Source: Drechslerella dactyloides (Eukaryota > Ascomycota > Orbiliomycetes > Orbiliales > Orbiliaceae). From it: a stretch of DNA of 64,000 bases. Where the stretch lies: assembly GCA_020064725.1 (NCBI GenBank), contig JAGTWJ010000003.1:992001-1056000 (forward strand), read 5' to 3'. The position numbers were made by a program, and so were the translations under genes. Within the stretch, counting starts at the first letter, position 1. The number at the start of each line of letters is the position of its first letter. The notes beneath the pieces were generated by a model. The model was not told where the DNA came from. It searched no databases and was given only the letters and a program-made list of their open reading frames with translations. Of the stretch, positions 46,301-58,998 are shown in pieces.

Positions 46301-47060
46301 TCCGAGCTGAACGTGTGCTGCCGGCTTCTAGACGGCTCTGCAACATTGGATGATGTGACCAATATCTCATCTTCATCCTCCGCTTCCACCACGTCCAGTT
46401 CTGGCGCGCCACCACTGGGTTTCACGGCGAGTCGCTGCCTCTTGCTCCTATGCGCAGTGACTGGGACCCCGATCTCCTCTTCATCTTCGCCTTCTTGCTC
46501 TTCCCCCTCACGGCCGTCAACCAGGCTGCCTTCTTCGTCTTCATTCACGGTTTCGAGCGCGTGTAACGGCCGTTTCTTCGATCTGGCAGGCCGTAGTCCC
46601 GATTCAGGAGGCACCGAGTCGTCGCGCAGCACATCTTTGTGGATCACCCGCACGATACTCGTCTCGCGATTTGAAGATTTGTCGTCAAAGACGTCACCGA
46701 CAATGTAATTTAGATCGAGATCGTTCCCCTCCGAGTCCTGCAGCCGCTGGATATTCAGGGGCCTACGTCACATCTCAGTCAGCATCGGCATCGCATTGCA
46801 TTCCCACCGAGTGCATACGTCGTTCACGGAAGGAACGGTAACGTCGGAACTTTCGACGGCGATGATAACAAGGGACGAGCATACCGATTGCGAGGGTAGA
46901 GTTTCGCATATTTGTCACAAATCCGCTGCGTCAGGTCCTCTAACGACAGTGTGGGAGGCGTGATTTCCAGAAACTGTGCTAACGGCGCCCCGGCAGCCTT
47001 CCCCTTAGGATTGCGCGCTGGCTGGCCGACGACGTTGACCTGCAGGCGGAGGCTGCGCAT
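43336..47060 (-). CDS. Net1/Dnt1-like nucleolar protein (Cdc14-binding family N-terminus)
   Basis: Exons on the minus strand: 47060-46885 and 46762-43336 (intron 46763-46884), giving 1200 aa. Residues 1 to about 95 resemble the small ubiquitin-like N-terminal domain of fungal Net1/Cfi1 and Dnt1 proteins (RSLRLQVNVVGQP, FLEITPPTLSLEDLTQRI, YPRNRPLNIQRLQD, DLDLNYIVGDVF). Family knowledge: these nucleolar proteins hold Cdc14-type phosphatase and regulate rDNA and mitotic exit or cytokinesis. The remaining 1100 residues are disordered, with acidic-serine runs (for example SSSDDEEEEEEEEE), many SP/TP sites and a short conserved-looking end (SMKAFHNMLSSQKGG, then KSKGLGFRSFLPF). The disordered part evolves fast, so function rests on the N-terminal domain. 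It is convergent with TERT. Confidence 0.8.
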
Positions 47061-47807
47061 CGTGGGCAGATGCGTACGGCCCGTACGAGATGGTCTGTAC
47101 GCGTAGTAAGGGGCCGCTCGAGGTCGCGGTCGGCGTCCGATCGCTGGATCTCGTTATCGGACAGGCGATCGATTAAGGAAGGACGGGCAGCAGCACCAGG
47201 CGGCGCATGGCGTGAAGTAGAGCGGCTGCGGCAATGAATCGATGGGACGCGGGATGGCTGTGGTGTTAGGTTTCGTCGAGTTGAAGGTTTGAAGTGTTCC
47301 CACCAGTGCGCGATGTTTATCGGCGGCGCGAGAACACAGGCGGAAAATTAAGCGTGGCAGACCCGCGTGGGGCTCAAGGCTAAGCGAGAGCCTCGCTCCG
47401 CCTGACATCCATGGCGACCGGACTACAAGATACCATCCCACAGGTGACAGGATGCATCCGTCTGTGTATCACATCTGGCAGGGCTGCAGCTGGGGGCCTC
47501 GACCGGCTCGGAACGAGTGTATCGATTCCTTCTAACGTATGCGAGCAAGCACAGTAAACCAGGTCCCCGCATCGACCGTCTTCTAGCACCCGTCTATGCA
47601 TCGTGCCACACATCTAGGATTTATCCGCCTGCGCCAATGCAATAATGTCAAGCTCCCCAGGTCCTGCATCTACGACCCCTTCCATCTATGCACATTCCTC
47701 GAGCCCCGTCATCGCGATCAGACCCCAAAAACCCTGCTGGGCTATGAGCTTTGGCTCTGCACGTCCGACCTGTCAACCACACTGTCTTTCAACGGACAGC
47801 GAGCTGA
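47061..47807. other. Intergenic: Net1/Dnt1-like upstream region and FAR-17a trailer
   Basis: 747 bases between two minus-strand genes. It must contain the Net1/Dnt1-like promoter. No clear TATA box and no further gene. Confidence 0.55.
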
Positions 47808-49979
47808 TCACTCCTTCTTGTCGCTAGGAATATACGGGCTACCCGCCACCTTCAATGCCTCGAACCCATTGAGTGCCCCGTACGCCGACTTGAGCGCCAC
47901 TGTCATCGCTGCCATCATGGCAGCGCTCCCAGTGAACAGCATCGCCCTCGCAGGCGTGTCCAGCAACTCAAAGATCGGGTACGGATAGTAACCATTGTAT
48001 GAGTAGCAGTATTCAACCCACATCCAGTAGCCCACGGCGATGGCGCTCGACAGCCCGAACGCCGGGAGCGCCTTGATTGTCCACGGCGGCGACAGCAGGA
48101 CCAGATCTAGGAACATGAGCACCGCCGGAGCCATGTGAAACATGATATCCGTGATGAAGTCAATGTGTATTTCCGGCGGCACGACGAGCGTTCGATCGAT
48201 CTAGGGTTCGCGCGCCAGAGCTCAGAGCTCGGGTTAGCGAGTTCTGTCACAGGGGTGTATGCGTGTATGGAGAAATCATCTGCATATGCATGCAACCCAG
48301 CTATGGTGCGCCTCGAATGGATATTGGAAAATGTCGATAAAGTGCCCCCACGGAGATAAAGGAACGCAAGAAAAAAATGATACAAAGTTAGGAACACTAT
48401 CAGAGACAGCAGTAGCAGCAATCTGTACGGATCATGCAATGGGAGTTCAGAGTCTGAGAAGACCTTTGCCCTGCACACACATATGCAGCAGCGAGGTCTC
48501 GACGTCAACCTGGCCAATTCAGGCAGCGATGGGCACCGTTATTCTCCAGCTGCATCTCTGCTCTGCAGAGATCCTACATATGTGCAGCTGCCAGAGCTGC
48601 AGAGCTTCATCCGGCAGCTTCAAAACGAAGCGAGCCTGACGACGAATACAATGCGCCGGATATCCAGAGGAAGCGGAACTCGGCCCCACCCGCGCGTCCG
48701 AGCTTCCAGATATCAGATGATGGAAGAATCTTCGGCCAACTCGTCGACGAGCTGCCCTGCCCAGCGCTGGTATCGCATGAATTGAAGCTCGAAGACGCAT
48801 GCAAGCTGTTCGCATCGACATGCCAAAACGGGCCTAACAGCTCTCCACCGGACAACGCATCGCCAGACGTATCGACAGGGCGGCGACATCCAGCCAATCG
48901 ACGTGACAGCGAGTGCGCAAGGTAAAAAAAGACCAAGACAGAATTTTCCTTAACCGAGGAAAGCCATGACGCTAGTAGAAGGAAGCAGAGTGGGCGGAAT
49001 TCGCTGATTGTGCAGGGGCAAACTCACCGATGAAATGCCCCAGTAGAGGATGGCGATGAGCACCTCCAAAGGCGCTCCGCAGACCGAAAATAGGTTCTTC
49101 CACGCAAACAGTTTGGGCGACAGGAGCACGTCCGACAGCAGACCTAGTACAAACGTGACCGATGCGAGCAACAAGCCAATGATTGCTGTCTCGTTACGTG
49201 CGGACGTTTTTCCAAGCGATCATGTCAGCTCTAGCTCTGCAGGTACGTGCTTGACGCTACCTTCGCACCTGCGCACTTGCCCCAATCTTCAAGACATGCA
49301 CGCATTCAGGCCCAAACATGCAGTATTTTGCTTCTGACAGAAGCCAATAAATTCCCTCATCGTAGGATTTCCCTTCATGCAGCAGCGGAGGAATATCAGA
49401 GCGATGGTACGTACTCAGAAACTGAAAGTGCCAGCCAGTGCTGTCGTTGATGTGCGTCGGAAACGCGACAAGGTGCACGTAACACCTGTAAAATAAACGT
49501 GCGACATGGGATCCTCGTCAGTAACGTCCGCAAAGTAGACAATGGACCGTGCGCTCAAATGTATCGATTGTACACAATGGAGTCGCGGGCAGCTCGCCAG
49601 CTCCAGAGTAGCAGCCCCGTGGATATCAGCAACTCCGAACCGGGTGCCAGAGGTGCTCAATGCTCGCCGGAGGGGTAGCTTGAGTATCGCAAAGTTTGGA
49701 TTCAACGCACCCGATGAAGTCTGCGAGACCGATGACCTGTGTAACGGATGCACAACAGATATATGATCAGCCCCATGATCGGTCCCTGTGCATTGCGATA
49801 TCGATCGCGGCCGTTCAACTCCGGAGCTTGGGCTTGCAGCTTCAAAGCTCTCAGCTGATGGAGGTTTCATATGGCATAATACTAACGTGTATAACTGCCG
49901 AAACGGTTCTCGACGGCGACTCGAGCCGTTGGAGCGGGTGGCGTTTGATGACCGGCCTCATAATATCGACGGCTGCCAT
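47808..49979 (-). CDS. FAR-17a/AIG1-like integral membrane protein (putative lipid hydrolase)
   Basis: Multi-pass membrane protein of the AIG1/ADTRP family. The animal members are threonine hydrolases of fatty-acid esters of hydroxy fatty acids. Exons on the minus strand: 49979-49887, 49736-49711 (26 nt), 49485-49415, 49185-49028, 48200-47808, giving 246 aa. The N-terminus KRHPLQRLESPSRTVSAVIH is typical of the fungal subfamily. Hydrophobic helices include IIGLLLASVTFVLGLLSD, APLEVLIAILYWGIS, PAVLMFLDLVLL and AIAVGYWMWVEYCY, with the conserved YPYPIFELLDTPARA. Thr64 (WHFQFLT, its codon split by an intron) and His138 (IMFHMAP) line up with the Thr/His catalytic pair reported for AIG1/ADTRP. 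Introns are 150, 225, 229 and 827 nt, much longer than elsewhere in the window. All exon phases agree; the 26-nt second exon was placed by phase and family fit. Confidence 0.85.
48201..49027 (-). other. Unusually long (827 nt) intron of the FAR-17a/AIG1-like gene
   Basis: Flanked by a GTGAGT donor (minus strand at 49027) and a CCTAG acceptor at 48201. The protein is continuous across it (YWGISS then IDRTLVVPPE). ORFs on both strands inside it have no family signature and no extra exon is needed. It may contain an old insertion or a nested noncoding RNA. Confidence 0.7.
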
Positions 49980-52900
49980 GTCGAGATTGATAATGGTGGG
50001 GGCTTGATAACCAGCTCCCCCAGTCCCTTCAAATTGGATACCGATACTCGTTCGATAGAGCTGAAACCTTGAATAGACGGTTCCCCGCGTCCTCGCTCGT
50101 AATTTTGCACGTTTCAGGTTGTTGCTGCCGTCGCGTCTTTTCGCGTAGCAATATGACGTCCGGTTATATTGAATAGGGCTAGCTGCCAGGATGTAGAATC
50201 AAAGAGTGCGTGCGGGATTAGCGTTCAAGTTCGGCGAACGATGGGACGGAAGGGCGGGGCGGGGATCATGCTTTCGGGCAATAAAGCGCAAAAGTGGGAG
50301 GGAGTTCGCGATATGATCCCGATGGAGGGAGATACACATACACTAGCACTGAATCTATCAACTATGAGAATGGGGGATGGGAAAGTGTTTCGAGGGGACC
50401 CACGGCGGCGATGTCGTCCTCAGCTGACCGCGACACGGAACGCGTGGACGAGGTGAATACGGCGATGAGATGGAAATGAAGGCCGGCTGCCGCAGAAAGT
50501 GGCGTCAGCGCTCCGACGAGCCGCCTGCAACCGAGCCAGCTGTCACGGCGGGGCCCGGTGGAGTCCCGACGACGATGCGCCTCCCGACATCGCGATCGAT
50601 CGGACCAGACCTCGTATCCAGCATGCACCCGAGCGAGCCCTTTGGCCCGGTGACCGGCCTGCCAGCTCAGCATCTCCGCAAACACGAGCACGGTGGCCCG
50701 ACAGTTCCACAGACTGTATTCCAGCGCGTACTGATCATGATGCCGGACACAGGAGAAATGCATCGGGTGGGTCCCCGATATCATGGTGAGACATGCTGAA
50801 ATGAACAGTCGTCATCGCCGCGGCCCCGCCAAGAACACGCCCAGCCAGCAGCAGCTCCGGTGCTCGGGAGGCTCGAGGCCGAGGGTGTCGATGTCGAGAT
50901 GTCCTGTTAACTACCACCGGGCATGATCGTGATCTCAATCTGCATGGAAACATATATCGCAAAGCATATGCAGCATTTCTCCGACGTCAAAGCTTGCATC
51001 TCAGCGCCTAGAATAGCAATCCGAACGGCAGACAAATCAGCAGCTTTGCAGTTAAAACATCAGGGAAGCTGCTGGCTACCTAGGCTAGCTAGCTTGTATG
51101 CCATTGTGGGTATCTCTCGCAATATACTTGCCAGTGTAGTGCAGCATCACAACTATACGGGAAGCTTCCATTGCATCAAGAGAATGTGTTCAACTGGCCG
51201 GCCAGGTATAGACGCGCGTGCATATAGGCAGCCTCCGAACGATGCCATTCGCCCTGCCTGCCGGATCACCGCTGCAATGCGCGGTGTCCGCACTCGATCA
51301 GTGGAATGCTCTCAGTTGTCGCAGATGCATTCCGCGGATTAGCTATTTGTGGCTTCTCCGCGGCGGTGGGGTCTCCTGCACAGCTTCGTATTCAGCAACT
51401 CACGAGTGCCGAGCTAGCCTGACAAGATATTCACAACTTCTGCTCTCATGGGCATCCATACGTATACGCACGCCTGCCAGGCTGCTGCATGCATGCAAGG
51501 CACGCGATGCCGGTTTTGCCTTGCAACTCGCGTGCATTCGTGAGACCGGATCGCAATTAGTTCTGCTGCTCCTGCGCTCATTGCAATTTGCGATATCTCG
51601 GGTGTCACACCAACACAACCAGGCTGCCTTTTCCAACACTACACACACCACAATCTAGCTCCAAACTCCATGGTTAAGTCCTCGAGTGGTGGCGAAGATA
51701 TCAACAGGCGGTCGATTAACAGCACCGTGGAATGATACAGAAGATGCTGTTTGACGCGTAAATGTTCCAATATATCGCTACATAACCGACTATACATTGA
51801 TATGCTTAATCCCGTAATTTCCGACCATGCACCTCGTATTCCCATGGGCCCAGCGTACAGCTAGCTAGCTAGCAGTCTGGGGCAACATGCAACAGCTAGT
51901 TAGCTTGAGCAGTGCCCACATACACGTACACCAATTATACTCAAAAGTTGACATTCGTATCATGTTCTCTCTCTTTCGAGGCTTCAATGAGGGCAGCGCT
52001 CGCCGCTGTTGTGTCAGATCTGTGGGGTACCGGTGCATGTATTCTGAAGCTTCCATGCATGAAGCATGCAGCCTGCGCCCCCCGTCCGACAATCTAACAT
52101 TATCAAAGACATGAAATATCAGGCCGTCCGGACAAACGCAGACAAATCTGTGCACATGTACCGGTACATTCATCACACTTGCTACATCCCTCCAGCTCTA
52201 GAAAGCTTGCCACGAACCTTCCCTGGACCCTGCGACAAGCTTGCGAGATGCATTGACATTTCATCTGAGTCGATCTGATACATAAAGCCGCCCAGCTGTC
52301 TCGGAATATCCAATTTCTCCACCGAGCACCATCGAACTTCCTTCAACCCGGTCCGATCTCCACCTCAAGTTCACACCTCCGACAAAACCGCAAACCTGTT
52401 CCACTCATTGCATTACCGTAGCCCGCACCAGGTACCATGGAGTACCATGCCTCCACCGGCGCGCATACGTGTGGGTCCCGGATTGATTAATTTTACACGC
52501 CGAGCTGCACCGTCTATGTACCGCCTCTCCACTCGACTGCCCTCAACGTCTGCACTAGCAGGCTAGCATCCGCACTAACGCCGCCCTCAACGTCGCAGAG
52601 TGACCAATGATATTGAACACCCCTCCACGCCGTCAGCAATAGCGGCTGAACATATTACCTGGATGGACATATGACATCGGCACGAGCTAGACGGAATACG
52701 TATGGACGTTGCAGGTCTATGTATATCAATTTGTTTGCTATATGATCAATCTGTCTATCAATCGATATAGGACTGGCAAGCGCCCTGGTTGCGCATGCAT
52801 GGTAACATAGCATGGCATTCTGCAGTGCATGCAATGTGCCCACGATTCTCCCATCCATCTGTATGTACAGAAAGTCTATTCGCAATTGTGAAGCGGCTTG

Positions 52901-55900
52901 TAGTGCACAAAGTGAACACGCTCCTTATAACTGTGCGTGATATGAGGTGATATGATACGGTCACGCCTATAGTATAGTCACCCTGCGCTATGATATCCTG
53001 CATACGCTATCGTTGGCCGTCCGCCAATCCGGTTTGCTACCCGTCGCCATTCAAACCGCTCAAATCCAAGTTTATTATGCGCAAACCATGAGAACATCCG
53101 CCGAATCATCGTCGGCCACCCCGCCTGATTTGAAGTCCGGCGGTGTTCTATTCTTGGACCAGTGAACTTTGCAAGTCCTGAATCGACATGCATGCATGCA
53201 GACGTCGGATGGGACGTTTGGCTCATGCACGCCTCATCTACCCGTACGTCGAATGGAAACCGTCCATGGAAGAAATCAGCCATATGATCGAATCATGGTC
53301 CCGCCTGCATGAACTTTTCCGCAATCCCAAGACACAAAGTTCGCGAAACGAAACTGCCGGTGATCTCAGCCGTGCGTGCATATAACTGTACAATTGTAGG
53401 ATTCTGTCCCGGCTCCCCAGGCCTGTTGCACCTGTCGCTCAAAATTGCTTGCTCGTTCGCAATCGAATCGAAATGATATTCTCGTGATCACCGTCCATCA
53501 AGCCTGCTAGCCGGTTAGCCTGGCTCAGCTCGCCAGAGTGGTGTTCCAATTGGTCGACCGAAAGTTCTCCCGACCGTTGAGCCGTCGGTCGACGATGTTT
53601 CCCCAGTGTACCCTTCGCATGCCTGTCCGCATTACATGCATATATGCGATAATATGCTATTCTTGATCATCATAGAGGCATGATGTCTCCTTCGTCGACC
53701 TCCAAGGGTTAGCGAGGCGCCTCCCATACGCAGACTTATGTAATTGAAGGCATCCCATGTATACGTATGCACGTTCGCACGATTGCTCATGCCTCCAAAA
53801 ACTATACACACTTTCTTACATACCCAACTTTAAGGCCGCCCTCCTGTCATTGCAAGTCGCCATGGCCCCTGGCTGACCACCCTAGGCTCGCAATCATGGC
53901 GCCCCTGACGGCATGTCATGGGTAAGCCCCGACATCATGCACCCGTCGATTCGCCTTTTCGAATGCAAAGTGCCCGTTCTACATGGTTTCCCGAGCAGGC
54001 AGGAGCGCACCGGCACCCCCGCGATCGCGACTCGCCAACTAGGGCGTCCCTGGGAAATTCGGACGTCAAAACCCCAAGCCTTGCTCAATCCTATACTATA
54101 TACTGGGTATCCTATATCAACCAGCCAACCAATTGTAATCTTAATTAATTTGATTTTTGAAGAATAGAAAGTAAAAAAAGCGCTCAAGGGTGCATACGTG
54201 TATTATACTACTTGTATCCGCCCTGTATTTCACTAAGCAGGTATCCCGACAGACCTCGTCCCTTGTATTCGCTGTCATTCAGTCTGTACCTGACCGGCGT
54301 GGCAGCCAGATGGCTTCCTGGCAGCCTTTCTCAGTTAGCGCTACCTGCAGGAACGCACCGGCATGCTCAGGACCAGGAGTTGACGTCGAATCGAATCTTC
54401 TATTTACAGGGCGTGCATTGCAAGGCTGGGAGTATAAACCCAGTAATTAATATACAGCGCAATATAGTACTATACTCTCTACAGACCCCCATTGATTCTA
54501 TTTGGTAATCGCAATTGGCGACTCATTTACCTAGGTTAAAAACTAGCTGTCCTACCTGGAATCAATTTGATCAAATCAATAATCAGTCAATCAAATCAAG
54601 CGGATCAATCGCGATCAATCACCTATAGTCCCGGGCCCCGGCCGTTGTCCGCGTCCCCATCTATCCATCCTTCCACAAACCCAGCCCGGCCGCGCGCGCG
54701 GCCATATCGATTGCAACGTTACCGTTGACCTGATCCAGTCGACTTTTCCCCAACATTTTTTTAAGATTTTATCTTCCCGCGTACAGGCATCAGCGCTGCT
54801 ATTCTAGAATATCCGATCCAAGACACTGTTCCAGCACCCTATCGCTCGGCGAAAATCTCGCGATCACAAGTAAAGTGACGTTAAGATATGTAGAGCTTTA
54901 GGAAACTTGGTAACACGACCGAGGGACAAGTGCTGCAGGGGTAATGGCGTATACCTCGGCCATTCCGATTTAGTCTATCGATTGTTCTTCGCAATGTAGT
55001 TTAATTTTATACGTTAAAGTTCGCCCGCCACTGGTATAGCAGTTGGTAAGTGGTAACTTGGCTGCCAGTACAGTACGTACCCGTATACCACCTGGCCTAG
55101 CACGTTACTCGCCTCAGGTGGCCTCAGGTGACCGGACCCCTCCACACACGTTACAATATTATGATATACCATTCATCTTACGTACACTGGCACACCGATA
55201 CGACTTTCCCGGCGCCGGGCAGACCCTGCATGCACGGGACTTGGCTTATTCTCTTCAATTTAATCACGGTACTTGCCTTACATGCTCTGATTGACTCAGT
55301 CGACGGACGCGGTAAATTAGCCTAGCTACTCTTCGCCGACGCCGTCATATAACGCTCCCCGCCGAGGCCATGCACGTGCCTCGTGCATCGACGCCGGCCG
55401 AGTGAGTGAATGAGTGAGTCCCGGCCGTACGGGCGTCCCACTGCTCACATACACTCCGTGCAAGCACGCATTGCAGTCAAGGGTGCCGTTCGCAAAGTAC
55501 CGCTGGCCACCACAAACAGTCGACGGAAATGGAAAAGAACGAGGAGTGAAGGGCAAGCTGAGCGATGCGGTTCGTTCGTTCGCCGCCTGCACTGCTTGCT
55601 TGCTCAACTCGACTCGACTACTCAAACACGCCGACTGCGTAGACAGTCATGCACAGCCCTACTCGTCTCGGGGGCCTTACGCCCTACCCCTCTTCCTCCT
55701 CTCTCCTCCAGTCCCTCTTTTCCATCGATCAAGCTCGTCCGTACGTACGTCTACTGCATAAAGAGCATACCGCCGCTGCAGAGACATCGCATGGCAAACT
55801 TCTCTGAAACCGGCGCCGTGAATCATACATATCACACACTAGGTAGCCGCCGTCCGTAGCCCTGCTGCTGCTGCAGCGAGCGCTCCCTTGCTGCCTGCCT

Positions 55901-58900
55901 GGCTGCAAGCTCGCCTGCAGCTATGCTATATGTATGTCTCTTGTTTGTCTCTCCTACCGTCGGCGTCTGTAGACGGTAACTTTGCAGGTCAAGTGATGCG
56001 CATGTATGTAATGTACGTAATTGCAAGTCGGCGGTAGCTGAGAGAGTGTTCTGAGCAATCGATCGCCTTTCCCACGTCCGTGCGGCATGGCACACACACG
56101 GCACGGAGAACAGTCGACGTAGACGCATCGTACGTACGTGGAAAGGTGAGGATGTTTTTTTTTTCCACACCAGACACGAATGTATGTGTAGAGGTGGATC
56201 GGTATGTGTCGGTAAAAAAATGTTGTAGGCCGGCTGGCTAGGCATCAAGCCACTGTACGCTTTCGATGTCGCCAGCTCCTGGCCCCCGTGGAAGTTTTCC
56301 CATTTCTTTGTCAAGAAACAATAGATTGATAATTCAAGTATAGAATCGTCACGAAGATTGAATCAGCCGTCTTGCATACTAGTTGTGGTGGCGGTCATTG
56401 AGAACTTTAGTGTGCGCCGACCCTCGACAATGTTCTCATCGACGAACGCACATGTATGCATGGTCGGCCACTTTTAATATTCTTCCAGCACAACATACTT
56501 GCGTGTATGGACCCGCAGAGGGGCAAGCAGGGCGCACTTTTACCCTAGCTGCTAGCCGCAGATTCCAATAGAAAAAAAAAAAAAACACTCTGATCTATCT
56601 GAAAATTTACTTCTTATCTGTCTATCGATATATGTGTGGATACTATGGTATGGTATGCCGAGTGTACTGCGGGCCTGCAACCTGAACATGGGATGAGGGT
56701 TTAGTAGGTGTGTACTAGTAATTTATCCACTCGCTCCGCGGCCGGCATGCACGCTTCGTATGGACATACAAGTGAAGCAATACTCTTACACTCTCAACTT
56801 GGCTCTTTGCTCCATAATATTTACCACCATGGCATTTTTAAAATAGATGTGTATACTACGCAATAAATAATATAATTCAAGTCGACGTCCCGATTCGTTG
56901 TTCTCGTCACGAGTGAAGAGGATGTAGGATATCCACAATTTTCCAAACAGGGCCCTATTGTCAACTGTGGGGGTTTGGCCTGGGAGACCAACCCTATAGT
57001 CATCTTGCTATTTCTACACATTTCCAACGACACGTCCATACACCACACTCCGTCCGCTCCGCAATACACGGCACGCGAACAAAAAGGGAAAAGAAAAGCA
57101 ACAAAAAAAGGCACAACAGACAACCAGAAAATGACAGGTTGCATGCTCCGTAACGAGAAGGAAATATCCCGAAAGAAAAGAAAATAGAAAATTATTAAGA
57201 CCGGAAAAAGGAAAAGGGGACACACACTTCTTTTTTACTCGATCGAGTAAGAGCACCGTAATGCGAGAGAAACTGGAGGGAAGAAGGGAAATAGAAAATA
57301 GGAAAGATACCAGCCAATTGCACGACAACAAACCTTGGGCTCCACTCGCCCACCGATCAAAACCACCCTTGCGATCCACACACCCACCGACGTGCACCCG
57401 CACCCATTCCACCATGGATGACATTCTCCACTCGTTATCAAGGCCCTGAAAATCAAGTTTCGTCACCAAATCAACAATCAATTAATCACAGATCCCGTGC
57501 TCGATAAGTGATATAGCAGAATAATGGTGATCTTCACACAAGTGAAGTCCAAAGGAAGTTTTCCCATATATATGTCATCATATACTACTGAAATAGATAC
57601 ATTCATGTTGCCGCGGCTAGCTGGATGAAAAAAGAAAAATTGAGGGGGAAAAAGGAAAACGAGGCAACGAACGACCGATCTATCTTTTTGTTCCCGCACG
57701 CTGAGAGGGTAATGTTCTGACAGAAAGAAAAAGCGAAGGACATGCAGAGCGACAGACACCGAACCCAGGATGCATCGCTACACGAACCCAATATCGAACC
57801 CCGAAAAAAGCAGGGACCGAAAATGAAAAGAGAACGAAAAGAAAATGACAAGACAAGGGTAAAGTCGTAAACCTTCGTAAATATTTCCTTCCCGTCCATG
57901 AAGCCCGCCCGCTTCATTTCAAGATAAATCCCAAAGAAGTATATCCCAAAAACGAAATGAAAAATAAAAATTCAATTCCTAATACAGAGGCGAAAGGAAA
58001 TGCAGGCCAGCAATGGTATTTTTGGATAATAAAAAGCGTAAGGGAATTTTGGCCCCTCTTTTGACTTTTCTTCTAGTATTGTTTCTCTCGTTATGTTTTC
58101 CAAGGAACAGGAACAAGGGAAACGAGGGAGGGGAATCCATGGGGAAACGAAAGGGAAGGGAAGGGAACGCAGCCAGCCTAGACGGAAAGGAAAGGAAAGG
58201 CAAGACGGGTAGATACTGCTGATTGATGTGCAGCTAATGGATCCTGCGAGAACGGAGTAAAACCCTCCGCCCGATGCCACTTGACGTACATTACATACGT
58301 ACGTGGGGGATGGACGGACGAGGGGACGGAGATGGGATGGGGGCGGAAGTTTTGGATCTGGCCAAAAGTATGCACGCACTAACGTAAATATGCACCACAG
58401 CAAAAAGTAACCGAACTCCAAAGGCAATATAGCATTTACGAACGAAGCTGGTAAAAGAAGAAAAAGAAGCCAGTCCTCCAATACACGTACGAAGGTAGAG
58501 AGACTGGGGAAATCCACACCACTGCATTACAAATGCTTGGTAAAAACTGTGGGTAGATAGATAGCTGGATGTTTACACAGAAGGGAAAGGTATGCAATTT
58601 TTTGGAAATTTTTGTTGAATTTTTTTTTTTGTCTTCATGCTTGCTTGCATCTTGCCAACTTAAACAAAAGAAGGAAAAGTGATATTTGGCACCAAGACTG
58701 AAAAAGCAGAACATGAAAAAAGGTATCAGACTCGTAACTCCATGAACGACCCCAAGAACGAACACAATTTCCCTTTCTATATACTATGAGCCTTGCTTTG
58801 ACGTTTCCAGAAAGAAAAGAAAGAGACACAACTGGACAGTGACCATCCCAGACCGAAATGTTACAGGCCGAAATATACACATGCAAAAAATATGAAGCTA

Positions 58901-58998
58901 TGCACTGATATAGTAAATGACAGTAGAATGGTAAATGGAAAAAGAAAAGCGAAAGAGCAAGGAAAAAGAGGAGAACTGTACACTTGCCACATGGGTCT
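49980..58998. other. 9 kb gene-poor region upstream of the FAR-17a-like gene
   Basis: No gene could be supported on either strand. The sequence is mixed: GC-rich to about 50900, then AT-richer with many TGCATGCATG, GTACGTAC and CTAGCTAG steps, A/T homopolymers (56573-56585, 58620-58630) and polypurine stretches at about 57070-57300 and 58090-58210. The right end includes the trailer of the Zn(2)-C6 gene. The scattered ORFs (for example 50362-50784 minus, 55410-55859 plus, 57014-57481 minus) have no domain signature and no splice-supported partner. Confidence 0.55.
54688..54703. repeat. 16-bp CG-alternating palindrome
   Basis: GGCCGCGCGCGCGGCC, a perfect palindrome of alternating purine-pyrimidine CG steps in otherwise AT-richer DNA. 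Such runs can adopt Z-form DNA or cruciforms. Confidence 0.8.

Noticed and set aside
48483..48785. 100-codon plus-strand ORF inside the 827-nt intron
   Set aside because: No domain signature and no start or promoter context; most likely chance.
50362..50962. Minus-strand ORFs of 140 and 75 codons upstream of the FAR-17a-like gene
   Set aside because: No recognised family; the hydrophobic stretches are short, and no splice arrangement joins them convincingly.
55410..55859. 149- and 115-codon overlapping plus-strand ORFs
   Set aside because: They overlap in different frames with equal openness, lack domains, and sit in repeat-like sequence.
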